A stretch of DNA of 64,000 nucleotides from Natrinema amylolyticum (GTDB lineage Archaea > Halobacteriota > Halobacteria > Halobacteriales > Natrialbaceae). The stretch lies in assembly GCF_020515625.1 (NCBI RefSeq), contig NZ_JAIWPJ010000002.1, positions 558,001 through 622,000 of the forward strand, in the 5' to 3' direction. Under the pieces are notes generated by a model that was given only the letters and a program-made list of their open reading frames with translations, searched no databases and was not told where the DNA came from. Positions 44,436 to 53,249 of the stretch are shown here, piece by piece (position 1 is the first letter of the stretch; every line of letters starts with the position of its first letter). A program made the translations under genes and the position numbers.

Positions 44436-45581
44436 CTACTCCTCGAGCAACTGGTCGCCGATCGTGTTCCGGAGCACTTCGCTGGTGCCCTCGTAGATCT
44501 CGTTGAGCTTGGCGTCGCGATAGAACCGCTGTGCGGCGAAGTCCTTGGTGTAACCGTAGCCGCCGTGGATCTGGATCCCCTCGTTGGCGACCTCGCGGCT
44601 CACTTCCGAGGCGTAGAGCTTGGCCTGGGAGGCGTCCTTGATGTAGTCCTCGCCGCGGATCTTCTTGTCGGCGGCCTTGTGCATGAGCATCTTCGCGGCC
44701 TGGATCTTGGTGTCCATGTCCGCGAGCTTGTGCTTAATCGACTGGAACTCACCGATGGGCTGGCCGAACTGCTCGCGTTCGTTGGCGTAGTCGCGGGCCT
44801 CCTCGAAGGCCGCGCGGGCGATGCCGACCCCGCGAGCGGCGATCGTGATTCGGCCGCCGTTCAGGGTCTTCAGCGCGTGGACGAAGCCGCCGCCCTCCTC
44901 GCCGAGCAGCCGCGATTCCGGAACGCGAAGGTCGTCGAACCGGAGTTCGGCGGTCGGACAGCCCTTGTCGCCGAGCTTGTCCTCCGTGCCCTCGACGATG
45001 AAGCCGTCGTCCTCCTCAGGGCGGACGACGAACGACGAGATCCCCTTGTTGCCGGCGTCGGGGTCCGTCTTCGCGAAGAGGGTGACCGTGTCGGCCACCG
45101 AGCCGTTCGAGATCCAGAGCTTGCCCCCGTTGATCACGTACTCGTCGCCGTCTCTCTCTGCGGTGGTCTCCATCGCCGGCACGTCGCTGCCCGCACCCGC
45201 CTCCGAGAGCGCGAACGCGCCGATGTCCCGCCCCTCCGCCAGCGGCGTCAGGTACTCCTCCTTCTGGGACTCGTCGCCGAACTCGTAGAGCATGTTCCCC
45301 GCCAGCGAGGTGTGAGCGGCGACGATCGTCCCCAGCCCGCCCGAGCCGCGGGAAATCTCCTCGAGGCCGATGGCGTAGGAGTGATAGTCCAGCCCGGCAC
45401 CGCCGTACTCCTCGGGGAAGGGCATCCCCATCAGGCCCAGTTCGGCCATCTCGCTCACGAGATCGGCGGGGAACTCGTCCTCGTGGTCGATCTCCTCGGC
45501 GACGGGGACGACCTCCTCGTCGACGAACTCCGAGACCATATCTCGAATCTGTTGCTGTTCGGCCGAGAGTGCGAAGTCCAT
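44436..45581 (-). CDS. Acyl-CoA dehydrogenase
   Basis: The 381-residue FAD-dependent enzyme introduces the alpha,beta double bond into acyl-CoA, the first step of beta-oxidation. All three domains are recognisable: the N-terminal helical domain (LSAEQQQIRDMVSEFVDEEV), the middle beta domain (AFALSEAGAGSDV, YVINGGKLWISNGS), and the C-terminal helical domain with QIHGGYGYTKDFAAQRFYRD. The catalytic Glu is in IYEGTSEVLRNTIG. Chain-length preference cannot be read. A TATA box (caataaagg) sits 29 bp upstream of the ATG. Confidence 0.95.
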   Translation of the reverse strand: MDFALSAEQQQIRDMVSEFVDEEVVPVAEEIDHEDEFPADLVSEMAELGLMGMPFPEEYGGAGLDYHSYAIGLEEISRGSGGLGTIVAAHTSLAGNMLYEFGDESQKEEYLTPLAEGRDIGAFALSEAGAGSDVPAMETTAERDGDEYVINGGKLWISNGSVADTVTLFAKTDPDAGNKGISSFVVRPEEDDGFIVEGTEDKLGDKGCPTAELRFDDLRVPESRLLGEEGGGFVHALKTLNGGRITIAARGVGIARAAFEEARDYANEREQFGQPIGEFQSIKHKLADMDTKIQAAKMLMHKAADKKIRGEDYIKDASQAKLYASEVSREVANEGIQIHGGYGYTKDFAAQRFYRDAKLNEIYEGTSEVLRNTIGDQLLEE

Positions 45582-45605
45582 ACTCCCGAATGGGCGACCT
45601 CGCTC

Positions 45606-45613
45606 CTTTATTG
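45606..45613 (-). promoter_or_regulatory. TATA box of the acyl-CoA dehydrogenase gene
   Basis: caataaag on the minus strand centred 29 bp before the ATG at 45581. Predicts a leaderless message. Confidence 0.5.
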
Positions 45614-45862
45614 TTCGCTCTCCGGTCGATCGCGTCTCATAACGGTGTCACGCGGGGAAGAACTCGTAGCGCGGATTCGCACATCCCGTCGCTCAACGCG
45701 AATTCCCATCTGCGGTGGCGCACGCTGGGACGCGGTGAACGCCAGTGAACCGCGGTCCGAAACCGTGCGAGGGATGAGTGAACGACCGACGGGAGTGAAC
45801 GAACCGGTTGGGGAGGGTGTGGTCTTCACTGTTGCCAGTCCGAGCGGAACGCTCTTTTTCGG

Positions 45863-45903
45863 TTTCAACCGACTCAACTCCGCTTTCACCGACTCAACTC
45901 CGC
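45863..45903. repeat. 20-bp tandem repeat downstream of an epimerase-like gene
   Basis: tttcaaccgactcaactccg occurs at 45863-45883 and, one base shorter (tttcaccgactcaactccgc), at 45884-45903. It begins 33 bp past the stop of the minus-strand gene at 45937. Confidence 0.9.
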
Positions 45904-45936
45904 TGTAACGTTCACGTCCGGTTCGCCCATCAACTG

Positions 45937-46584
45937 TCAACTCGAGCCGACCGCCTCGAGCGCGTCCTCGATCGACCGGTCGCCCGACAGGATCTCGAAC
46001 GTCTCTCCGTACACCGGCTCGAAGTCGATCGCGGCCACGAGCGTCCGCGCGACGTCTTCGCGGGGGATGTCACCGTCCCCCAGCTCGAGCCCGTCGGCCG
46101 CCCGGATCTCGCCCGTTCCGGGCTCGTTCGTCAGCTCGCCCGGCCGAACGATCGTGTACTCGAGGTCGCTGTTGCGGAGGTACTCGTCGGCCTCGGCCTT
46201 GGCGATCAGATACTCTCGGAGGGGGTCGGGTCCCGCTTCCGGGTCGTCGGCCCCCATCGAACTGAGCATGACGAACCGGTCGACGCCGGCGTCGCCCGCC
46301 GCGTCGATAAGGTTGATCGCCCCGTCGCGGTCGACGCCGTAGACGTCCTCTCCGCCGGAGCCGGCCGCGAAGACGATCGCGTCACACCCCTCGACGGCGT
46401 GATCGACGTCGTCGGTCAGGTCCGCCACGACCGGTTCCCCGCCCAGGGCCGCCATCTCGTCGGTCTGGGACTCCTCGCGCACCATCGCTCGAGCGGTCCG
46501 CTCGCTCTCGGCGAGCAGTTCCGTGACGTGCTGTCCGACCTGGCCGTGCGATCCGGCGATGAGTATCGACTGGCTCACGACCAT
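45937..46584 (-). CDS. NAD(P)-binding atypical SDR protein
   Basis: The 215-residue protein is an atypical short-chain dehydrogenase/NAD(P)H-binding Rossmann protein (SDR_a5-like) with LIAGSHGQVGQHVTELLAE at the N-terminus, VVADLTDD, DAIVFAAGSGG, and MLSSMGADDPEAG. It lacks the YxxxK catalytic pair, as this group does (YLIAKAEAD is in the corresponding place). Similar proteins act as NmrA-like regulators or flavin/quinone-related reductases. Starts at 46584, 46605 and 46659 are possible. It is on the opposite strand to squalene synthase, 165 bp away. Confidence 0.85.
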   Translation of the reverse strand: MVVSQSILIAGSHGQVGQHVTELLAESERTARAMVREESQTDEMAALGGEPVVADLTDDVDHAVEGCDAIVFAAGSGGEDVYGVDRDGAINLIDAAGDAGVDRFVMLSSMGADDPEAGPDPLREYLIAKAEADEYLRNSDLEYTIVRPGELTNEPGTGEIRAADGLELGDGDIPREDVARTLVAAIDFEPVYGETFEILSGDRSIEDALEAVGSS

Positions 46585-46749
46585 TCCTTTGCCGGTCGCC
46601 GCCATACCGATTGTGTCGTGATACGCCGGGGGCAGTCGCTCCGACCCACCCTCTGGCACGCCCGCTGACCGCCCCGATTCCCGCTGACCGGAAGATCACG
46701 CCGCGACCGCGGTGTTTTTCCCCGATGGTCACGAAACTAACTCGAGTAG

Positions 46750-47796
46750 ATGACCACGGGCCAGCCCGAACCCCCCACTGACGCCGACCTCGAGTGGTGT
46801 TATGATGCGGTTCACGGCGTTTCGCGGACCTTTTCGATCACGATCGATCGGCTCGAGGAGCCGATGGCGAGACACATCTGTGTCGGGTACCTCCTCTGTC
46901 GAATCGCGGACACGATCGAGGACGCGGGACACATCCCGCCGGACGCCCAGACCGAACTGCTCGCGGAGTACGATCGGCTGCTCGATCCGGCCGCCGAGGA
47001 ATCGATCGCGACCTTCATGAACGACGTCGAGCCGTGGATTCCCGCGGACCGAAACGACGACTGGGAGGTCGTCGCCGAGACGCCGCGCGTCCTCCGCACC
47101 TTCGAATCGCTCGACGAGGAGCCCCGCGAGATCATGCGCGGGCCGGTCCGCGAACTCGTCGACGGGATGGCGATGTTCACCGACCGGTACGCCAGCGAGG
47201 GCGGGCTTCGCCTCCAGACGATCGAGGAACTCGAGGAGTACTGCTGGTACGCCGCCGGCACCGTCGGGACCCTGATTACCGGTCTGGTCGCCCGCGGTAC
47301 CTCGCAGGAGCGAGCGGCGGAGATGCGGGAGAACGCCCGCTCGTTCGCCCTCCTCCTCCAGTTGGTCAACATCGCGAAGGACGTCGAAGACGACTACCAC
47401 GAGGAGAACAACGTCTACCTCCCCGCCGAGTGGCTCGCGGCGGAGGACGTCGACGTCGAGGCGGTCACCGACGAGGCCCACCACGGTGGCGTCACGAACG
47501 TCATCCAGCGGGTGACAGGCCGCGCCGAGAACTACCTCGACGACGCCCAGCGCTACCTCGAGATTGTCCCCGAACACAACGGCAATCGGCTCTCCGCGTG
47601 GGCGATCCCCTACCTGCTGGCCGTCGGCACGCTCCGCGAACTGCGCGAGCGACCCGAGGACGTCGTCCGCGAGGGCGACGTCAAGGTCTCTCGAGCGGAG
47701 GTGTTCGCGCTCCTCCAGCAGTTCGAGGACGGCGTCTCCCGCTCGCGACTCGAGGAACTCCGCAGCAAGATGGCCGAACAGCCGCTTCACCAGTAG
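46750..47796 (+). CDS. Squalene/phytoene synthase family, squalene-synthase-like
   Basis: The 348-residue enzyme condenses two prenyl diphosphates head to head. First aspartate motif DTIED at residues 54-58 within YLLCRIADTIEDAG, SRTFS at 25-29, and second motif NIAKDVEDDYHEENNVYLP. The DTIED form and the NIAKD spacing resemble farnesyl-diphosphate farnesyltransferase (squalene synthase) more than CrtB (which favours a D-x-x-x-D of the DE/DD type). Haloarchaea accumulate squalene, so this fits their membranes. Phytoene synthase activity cannot be excluded. A DCC oxidoreductase follows 56 bp downstream. Confidence 0.85.
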   Translation: MTTGQPEPPTDADLEWCYDAVHGVSRTFSITIDRLEEPMARHICVGYLLCRIADTIEDAGHIPPDAQTELLAEYDRLLDPAAEESIATFMNDVEPWIPADRNDDWEVVAETPRVLRTFESLDEEPREIMRGPVRELVDGMAMFTDRYASEGGLRLQTIEELEEYCWYAAGTVGTLITGLVARGTSQERAAEMRENARSFALLLQLVNIAKDVEDDYHEENNVYLPAEWLAAEDVDVEAVTDEAHHGGVTNVIQRVTGRAENYLDDAQRYLEIVPEHNGNRLSAWAIPYLLAVGTLRELRERPEDVVREGDVKVSRAEVFALLQQFEDGVSRSRLEELRSKMAEQPLHQ

Positions 47797-47852
47797 GGAC
47801 GCCTCGCGGTCGGAACGCTGAACTGCGCGCGGTCCCAACGAACGGCTGACCA

Positions 47853-48272
47853 ATGGGTTCGGATCTCCCGGACGGCCCGATTATTCTCTTCGACGGCGTC
47901 TGTAACCTCTGTAGCGGTTTCGTCCAGTTCGTTCTGCCCCGCGACACCGAGGGCCAGTTCCGCTTCGCCTCGCTCCAGTCCGACGTCGGCAACGAGTTGC
48001 TCGCCGAACACGGCCTCCCGACCGACGAACTCGAGTCGGTCGTCCTGATCGAGGGCGAGGACTGTTACGTGAAGTCCGCAGCGGTCATCCGGATCGCCGA
48101 ACGGTTAGGGGGTGTCTATCGCCTGCTCGGTCCGTTCCGCTTTCTCCCGCGCCGGCTCCGAGACGGCGTCTACGACTTCGTCGCCGACCGCCGCTATCGG
48201 TGGTTCGGCAAGAAAGACCAGTGTGCCATGCCGCCGGCCGACGTCGACGTCAGTGCGCGATTCCTCGAGTGA
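47853..48272 (+). CDS. DCC-family thiol-disulfide oxidoreductase (DUF393)
   Basis: The 139-residue thioredoxin-like protein has the DGVCNLC motif: Asp14, Cys17, Cys20, followed by FVLPRDTEGQFRFASLQS and GEDCYVKSAAVIRI, typical of the DUF393/DCC family. YRWFGKKDQCAMPP at the end holds a further Cys. Redox partner unknown. It is probably in an operon with the squalene synthase gene upstream. Confidence 0.88.
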   Translation: MGSDLPDGPIILFDGVCNLCSGFVQFVLPRDTEGQFRFASLQSDVGNELLAEHGLPTDELESVVLIEGEDCYVKSAAVIRIAERLGGVYRLLGPFRFLPRRLRDGVYDFVADRRYRWFGKKDQCAMPPADVDVSARFLE

Positions 48273-48299
48273 GACGGCACCACGACGCGATTCGCGTCG

Positions 48300-49592
48300 T
48301 CAGTCGATACCGACAGCGAGCAGTCGACCCAGCAGCGCGAGCGGATAGCCGAACGCGGCGACGCTGGCGACCCACGGGAGCAACAGGAGGCCGTATACGG
48401 CCGCCCCGTATCCGAACACGGAAACGGGAGCGATGACCGCTATGGCGGACATCGGCGTGAGCGCGACGACCGCGATGAGACCGATCGGCGTCCGCCCGCG
48501 CTCGAACGCGTACCCGATCGGGAGACAGAGCGCGGTCGCCAGTCCGAAGAGTAACGGGAAGGGGTACACCGGTGGTCCGGCGATCGCGAAGGCGAATCCC
48601 GCGGCGACGACCGTCGCGAGCACTGAGAGACCGATCAGCCCGCGAGTCTCGAGTCGCCCACCGAGGCGACGCGCCCCGCTCCCCAGCAGGGCGTAGCCGA
48701 CGCCGAGCGCGGCCAGCGCGACGGCTCCCGGCGCGAGACCGGCGCCGGTCGAGGCCGCACCGACGACGAGAAAGCCGCCCGCACCGACGGCCCCGACGGC
48801 CGCGATCAGCCGCTCGAGCGTCGCGGCGTCGAACGCGTCGCGGCCGAGGTCGGTGCGGCCGATCGCGATCCCGGTGAGCCCGATCAGTACCGCGGGAACG
48901 AATCCGCCGCTCGCGCCGTGAGCGAGCGCCGTCGGGCCGATCTCGAGGCCGAGCGTGGCGTAGCCGCTCGCGGTGCCGCGGACGCCGTCACTGCCGTAGA
49001 CGACGTAGGTCTGGTCGTCGAAATCGTTCCCCTCGGGAGTCCACGTCACGGTGTCGCCGTCGACGGTGGCGTAGGCGGGGTCGTTCGTGACGACCGTTCC
49101 CTCGGGGGCGTGAAGCGTCACTCGGTCGGCCGCCAACTCGTAGCGCGCGGGCGAGGTTCCGGTCGCGAAGTAGTCGACGATCCAGGCGTCGCCGACGCCG
49201 CGCTCTGCGATGTCGTCGACCGTGTAATTTACCACGACAGTGTCGCCCGCGACGCTCGATTCCACGGTTCGGACGTCGTTGTCGGCCGCGTGGGAACGCG
49301 CCCAGGCGTCGTCGACCGCGGCCTCGAGCGCAGTCGCGTTCGTTCGGTATCGTTCGGCGGCGGACGCGTTGACCGGGACGCGGGCCCGCCACTGGGAATC
49401 ACCAGTGTCGTCTATGTATATGTCGAGTGTCCCGCGGTCAGTCGCACCCGCAATCTCGGCGTCGTTCGCGGTGCTGGGACCGCAGACGCCACAGAGCTGC
49501 TCCGGAGGGGGTGCGCCGGCGACGGCGGCGACACCGACCACGCCGAGGAGGCTACAGAGGACGATGACGACAGCGGGGTGGCTGATTCGCAT
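48300..49592 (-). CDS. Polytopic membrane protein with extracellular beta domain
   Basis: The 430-residue protein has an N-terminal signal sequence (VVIVLCSLLGVVGVAAVAGA) and an extracytoplasmic domain (about 30-215) with strands such as TLDIYIDDTGDSQWRARV, ADRVTLHAPEGTVV and DTVTWTPEGNDF. Six or seven membrane helices follow in the C-terminal half. A CGVCG pair just after the signal could be a disulfide or metal site. I do not recognise the family. It is convergent with the DCC gene. Confidence 0.75.
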   Translation of the reverse strand: MRISHPAVVIVLCSLLGVVGVAAVAGAPPPEQLCGVCGPSTANDAEIAGATDRGTLDIYIDDTGDSQWRARVPVNASAAERYRTNATALEAAVDDAWARSHAADNDVRTVESSVAGDTVVVNYTVDDIAERGVGDAWIVDYFATGTSPARYELAADRVTLHAPEGTVVTNDPAYATVDGDTVTWTPEGNDFDDQTYVVYGSDGVRGTASGYATLGLEIGPTALAHGASGGFVPAVLIGLTGIAIGRTDLGRDAFDAATLERLIAAVGAVGAGGFLVVGAASTGAGLAPGAVALAALGVGYALLGSGARRLGGRLETRGLIGLSVLATVVAAGFAFAIAGPPVYPFPLLFGLATALCLPIGYAFERGRTPIGLIAVVALTPMSAIAVIAPVSVFGYGAAVYGLLLLPWVASVAAFGYPLALLGRLLAVGID

Positions 49593-49688
49593 CGTCTCCG
49601 GATACGGATATCATCCTAAAATAAATTATGCTAATTTGAAACGAACCGGCACCGAGCGTCGTATGCTCGGTCCGGCGGCCGCGATCGA

Positions 49689-50543
49689 CTACTCGTACTC
49701 GTAGAACCCCTCACCCGTCTTCTTCCCGAGGTCGCCCGCTTCGACCTTCCGTTTGAGGAGGTAGGCGGGCTTGTACCGGTCGCCCAGTTCCTCGTGGAGG
49801 GTCTCGGAGGCGTGGAGACAGACGTCGAGACCGATGTGATCGGCGAGCGTGAGCGGTCCCATCGGGACGTTCGTGCCGAGTTCCATTCCCGTGTCGATGT
49901 CCTCCTTCGAGGCCACGTCCTCGTCGTAGGCCCGGATCCCCTCGTTGATCCACGGCATCAGAATGCGATTCGTGACGAACCCGGGTTTGTCGTCGGCCTC
50001 CCAGGTCGTCTTCCCGAGGTCGTCGGCGATCTCGTGAGCCAGTTCCGTCGCCTCGTCGGTCGTCTTCTCGCCGACGATGACCTCGACGCCCTCCATGATC
50101 GGCACCGGATTCATGAAGTGCAGCCCGATCACGCGCTCGGGCCCCTCGAGGTCGCTCGCGATCGACGTGATCGAGAGCGTGCTCGTGTTCGTCGCCAGCA
50201 AGATATCGTCGTCGCAGACTCGCTCGAGGTCCGCGAAGACCTCCCGTTTGACGTCCAGTTCCTCGAGCGCCGCCTCGACGACGAGATCGCAGTCCGCGAG
50301 GTCCTCGAGGAGCGTCGTCCCCTCGATTCGGTCGCGGATCGCCGCCGGTTCTTCCTCGAGGTCGCCTCGGGACTCGAGACGACCGAGGCTGTCGTCAATG
50401 GTGTCGAAGCCGTTCTCGACGAACTCCGATTCGATGTCCCGCATCACGACGTCGTAGCCGGCGGTCGCCGCGACCTGTGCGATACCGCTGCCCATCGTTC
50501 CCGCGCCGACGACGCCGATTCGATCAATCTGCTCGCGAACCAT
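49689..50543 (-). CDS. hbd: 3-hydroxyacyl-CoA dehydrogenase
   Basis: The 284-residue NAD-dependent enzyme catalyses the third beta-oxidation step, or the reverse in 3-hydroxybutyryl-CoA formation. The NAD motif is GVVGAGTMGSGIAQVAA, the catalytic His is in LHFMNPVPIMEGVEV, and the C-terminal domain has GFVTNRILMPWINEGIRAYDE, DIDTGMELGTNVPMGPLTLADHIG. Single-domain length fits the Hbd type rather than the fused FadB. Divergent from the aldo/keto reductase gene 137 bp away. Confidence 0.95.
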   Translation of the reverse strand: MVREQIDRIGVVGAGTMGSGIAQVAATAGYDVVMRDIESEFVENGFDTIDDSLGRLESRGDLEEEPAAIRDRIEGTTLLEDLADCDLVVEAALEELDVKREVFADLERVCDDDILLATNTSTLSITSIASDLEGPERVIGLHFMNPVPIMEGVEVIVGEKTTDEATELAHEIADDLGKTTWEADDKPGFVTNRILMPWINEGIRAYDEDVASKEDIDTGMELGTNVPMGPLTLADHIGLDVCLHASETLHEELGDRYKPAYLLKRKVEAGDLGKKTGEGFYEYE

Positions 50544-50649
50544 GGCTCCGCTTCATCCGGTGGCGCCGTAAGCGTGCCGCCGACGATCGGAGCCCGGAAC
50601 GGGCGTCCGTGGGCGGTGGCGACCCGGCCAGCGAGGTTCGATACTGTAC

Positions 50650-50656
50650 GTTTATG
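50650..50656 (+). promoter_or_regulatory. TATA box of the aldo/keto reductase gene
   Basis: GTTTATG, centred about 28 bp before the ATG at 50681; predicts a leaderless message and supports this start. Confidence 0.5.
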
Positions 50657-50680
50657 TGAAGTAGCGCCGATGGCATCCGT

Positions 50681-51565
50681 ATGCAGACCCGTACTCTGGG
50701 GGCGACCGGGCACGACAGCACGGTTATGACCTTCGGCGCCATCGCGCTCAACTGGCTCGAGCAGGAGGGGGCGAACCAGATGGTCGAGCTCGTCTTGGAC
50801 CACGGCGTCAACCACTTTGACGTCGCGCCGACCTACGGTGACGCGGAGCTGAAACTGGGTCCGAAGCTCCGCCAGCACCGCGAAGAGATCTTCCTCGGCT
50901 GCAAGACGCAGGAACGAGGCTACGAGGGCGCCAAACGGAAACTCGAGCGCTCGCTGGACCGCCTCGGCGTCGACCACATCGACCTCTATCAGGTCCACGG
51001 GCTCGAGTACCGCGAGGAGTTGGAGACGATCACGGGCGACGACGGCGCGCTCGAGGCCTTCCGGGAGGCCAAAGAGGAGGGACTCATCGGCCACATCGGC
51101 CTCACCAGCCACGGGAACCCACAGCTCATCGAAGACGCAATCGACCGCATCGACGACCTCGAGACGGTCATGTTCCCGATGAACCCCGTCGTCGCGGGCA
51201 AGGACGACGCCGACCATGACTACGAGGCAGTTCTCGAGCGCGCCGAGGCGGAGGACATCGGCACGCTGGGGATCAAGGCGTTCGCGAAGGGGTCGTGGCC
51301 GTCGACCGACGAACTGCCCGTGGCGGACCGCCCCTACGCGAACTGGTACGAGCCGGTCGACTCGCCCGCCGAAATCGAAGCGCGGTTCGACTTCGCCGCC
51401 GCACAGGGACTGACCAGCGTCATCAACCCGGGCGATCCGAAGCTCGTCGCGATGGTGCTCGACGCGGCCAGTCGCTACGACGGCATGGACGAGGCCGCCC
51501 AGCGCTCGCTCATCGAAGCGGTTCGTCACGACGAGAGCCCCGTGCCCGAGCAGCTCCACCACTGA
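50681..51565 (+). CDS. Aldo/keto reductase
   Basis: The 294-residue TIM-barrel oxidoreductase has the family residues Asp in NHFDVAPTYGDAE (with the general-acid Tyr), Lys in LGCKTQERG and His in IDLYQVHGLE. Helix and strand spacing fit AKRs that act on small aldehydes or sugars. Substrate unknown. A methyltransferase begins 4 bp after its stop, so they share a transcript. Confidence 0.92.
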   Translation: MQTRTLGATGHDSTVMTFGAIALNWLEQEGANQMVELVLDHGVNHFDVAPTYGDAELKLGPKLRQHREEIFLGCKTQERGYEGAKRKLERSLDRLGVDHIDLYQVHGLEYREELETITGDDGALEAFREAKEEGLIGHIGLTSHGNPQLIEDAIDRIDDLETVMFPMNPVVAGKDDADHDYEAVLERAEAEDIGTLGIKAFAKGSWPSTDELPVADRPYANWYEPVDSPAEIEARFDFAAAQGLTSVINPGDPKLVAMVLDAASRYDGMDEAAQRSLIEAVRHDESPVPEQLHH

Positions 51566-51569
51566 TCCG

Positions 51570-52328
51570 ATGGACGTTCCCCGGACGGTCACGGCCGCCC
51601 TCGAGGACCGGCCGGTCGAGGGGGCGACGTGTCTCGAGGCCGGCGCGGGCGTCGGCAACGCGACCGCGAGCCTGCTCGCGGCGGGCGCGGCCCGCGTCTA
51701 CGCCGTGACGAACGACGACGGCCACGCGCGGACGGTCCGCGAACGGATCGGCCGCGACGAACTGGGTCGGACCGCCGCGGTGACGGCAGACCTGCGCGAC
51801 ATCCCGCTGTCGACCGACTCGATCGACCTCGTCACCGCTCACGCCGTCTGTAACGTGCTCCCGCCAGCGGCGCTGTCGGCGGTCGCGGCCGAACTGACCC
51901 GAGTCGCGACGCCGGGCTGTCACCTCGTCGTCGACGACTACGCGCCGCTGCCCGACGACGCCGCCGTCCGCGACCTCTTCGCCCTCGAGAACGCGACGCG
52001 GGAACTGGCCGACGGGCGACCCGCGCTGACGTTCTATCCGGCGGCGATGCTCCGGCGGCTGTTCGCGGGCTACGGGTGGGAGTTCGACCGAGAGCGCACG
52101 CTGCTGGAACCGGTTCCGTGGACCGAGGGCCACGTCGCGGCACACGCCGAGGCGGCACGCAGCGCGGCGGCGCGGCTCCCCGACGATCTCGCGGCGCGGC
52201 TGACCGCGGAGAGCGACCGGCTCGCGGCGGCGATCGGCGCGGAATCGACGGGACGCATGTACAGCGTCGCGATGCGATTGCCCGAGGACACCTCGTTCGG
52301 CAGTAACTTTCAAGGCGAAACGGTGTGA
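51570..52328 (+). CDS. Class I SAM-dependent methyltransferase
   Basis: The 252-residue methyltransferase has motif I CLEAGAGVGNATASLLAAG, VYAVTNDDGHA, DLRDIPLSTDSIDLVTAHAV and VLPPAALSAVAAELTRVATPGCHLVVDDYAPLP. The last two thirds are helical and acidic. Substrate unknown. It is the second gene of the aldo/keto reductase operon (4-bp gap), so the two may act on the same small molecule. Confidence 0.88.
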   Translation: MDVPRTVTAALEDRPVEGATCLEAGAGVGNATASLLAAGAARVYAVTNDDGHARTVRERIGRDELGRTAAVTADLRDIPLSTDSIDLVTAHAVCNVLPPAALSAVAAELTRVATPGCHLVVDDYAPLPDDAAVRDLFALENATRELADGRPALTFYPAAMLRRLFAGYGWEFDRERTLLEPVPWTEGHVAAHAEAARSAAARLPDDLAARLTAESDRLAAAIGAESTGRMYSVAMRLPEDTSFGSNFQGETV

Positions 52329-52342
52329 GATACGGGTAAGCG

Positions 52343-52936
52343 GTGAATCGCGTGAGCAAGAAATCTGTCGTGAGAGACACGGACACCGACGAGGAGGGGG
52401 AGAGCGACGGTAGCGGGTTGCGAATCGACGCCGACCAACGCGAGACGCTCGAGGCGGCCGGCGTCGATCCCACTGCCGTCTCGAACAAGGAGCACTCCTA
52501 TCGAACGCTGCTCGACGCGGGCGTCGACGAGGCGACGGCGGAGGCCGTTCGCACGCGGCTCTCACTGCCCTGGTCGTTCGAGAGCAACGGCGACCTCGAT
52601 CGGCGTTCGGACGCGGTCCGCGGGCTCGGCGCTGCCGAGCGCGAGTGGATCGCCGTCAGCGAAGACGAGGACTGGCAGTCGTTCGAGTACGAGGAATCGC
52701 CCGTCGCTGCGATCGGCCGGGAGAAGCCGTCGGAGCGGCCATGGCCGAAGCCGACGCCGGTGACGGCGGTAACGGGCGTCGGCCCCGACGACGCCGACGA
52801 ACTGGCCGAAGCCGGGATCCGCTCGGCGGAACGATTGGCGACGATCAGCGCCTTCGAGGTCGCCCGCGCGCTCGATCTCGAGGTCCTGTCCGTCCGAACG
52901 TGGCGACACAACGCACGCGAACTACTCGGCGGCTGA
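52343..52936 (+). CDS. Helix-hairpin-helix protein (DUF7409-like N-terminus)
   Basis: The 197-residue protein has an N-terminal domain that resembles the DUF7409-type region (LRIDADQRETLEAAGVDPTA) and a C-terminal helix-hairpin-helix module with VTGVGPDDADELAEAGIRSAERLATISAFEVARAL. Such modules bind DNA backbones without sequence specificity. It starts 14 bp after the methyltransferase stop, so it is likely in the same transcript. GTG at 52343 or 52352 may be the start. Role unknown. Confidence 0.75.
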   Translation: MNRVSKKSVVRDTDTDEEGESDGSGLRIDADQRETLEAAGVDPTAVSNKEHSYRTLLDAGVDEATAEAVRTRLSLPWSFESNGDLDRRSDAVRGLGAAEREWIAVSEDEDWQSFEYEESPVAAIGREKPSERPWPKPTPVTAVTGVGPDDADELAEAGIRSAERLATISAFEVARALDLEVLSVRTWRHNARELLGG

Positions 52937-53094
52937 GGGACCGACAACCGAGCGACTCAACGCCGCGAATTCGGTGCTTCTCACTGCGCACTCGACGGTC
53001 TCGAGGAGGAACGACTCGAAGGGGACTACAGAGCGGACGGGTTGGCCGACCGGCGACCGAGAGACGAGGCCAAACGGTCGCGTTTTCGAACCGA

Positions 53095-53144
53095 AATTCG
53101 GCAGTAATCGGTCGGTCGCAAATCGGCAGTGATCAGTCAGTCAC
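53095..53144. repeat. 25-bp imperfect tandem repeat upstream of fba
   Basis: The units at 53095-53119 and 53120-53144, each built around (a/t)tcggcagt(a/g)atc(g/a)gtc, match at 20 of 25 positions by hand. Confidence 0.65.
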
Positions 53145-53218
53145 GAATCACGAGTATCGGTCGAAATCGGCGCGCTTACTACTCTTATACTCAATTTCGA
53201 TAACTCGGACCATCAGAG

Positions 53219-53226
53219 ATTTATAG
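53219..53226 (+). promoter_or_regulatory. TATA box of the fba-fbp operon
   Basis: ATTTATAG, about 28 bp before the ATG at 53250. Predicts a leaderless transcript. Confidence 0.6.
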
Positions 53227-53249
53227 CGGCCTGTTGGACCGTCTAACAG

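Larger units (their letters stand above)
45582..45936. other. Intergenic region with tandem repeat and TGAAC-rich stretch
   Basis: 355 bp with no supported gene. Right half: the 20-bp tandem repeat at 45863-45903. Middle: GTGAAC occurs four times between 45738 and 45803, a composition often seen in haloarchaeal spacers. Left end: acyl-CoA dehydrogenase promoter. Confidence 0.5.
52937..53249. other. Promoter region of fba-fbp
   Basis: 313 bp with no supported gene. It contains a 25-bp imperfect tandem repeat (53095-53144) about 75 bp upstream of the TATA box, then an AT-rich stretch and the promoter. Confidence 0.55.
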
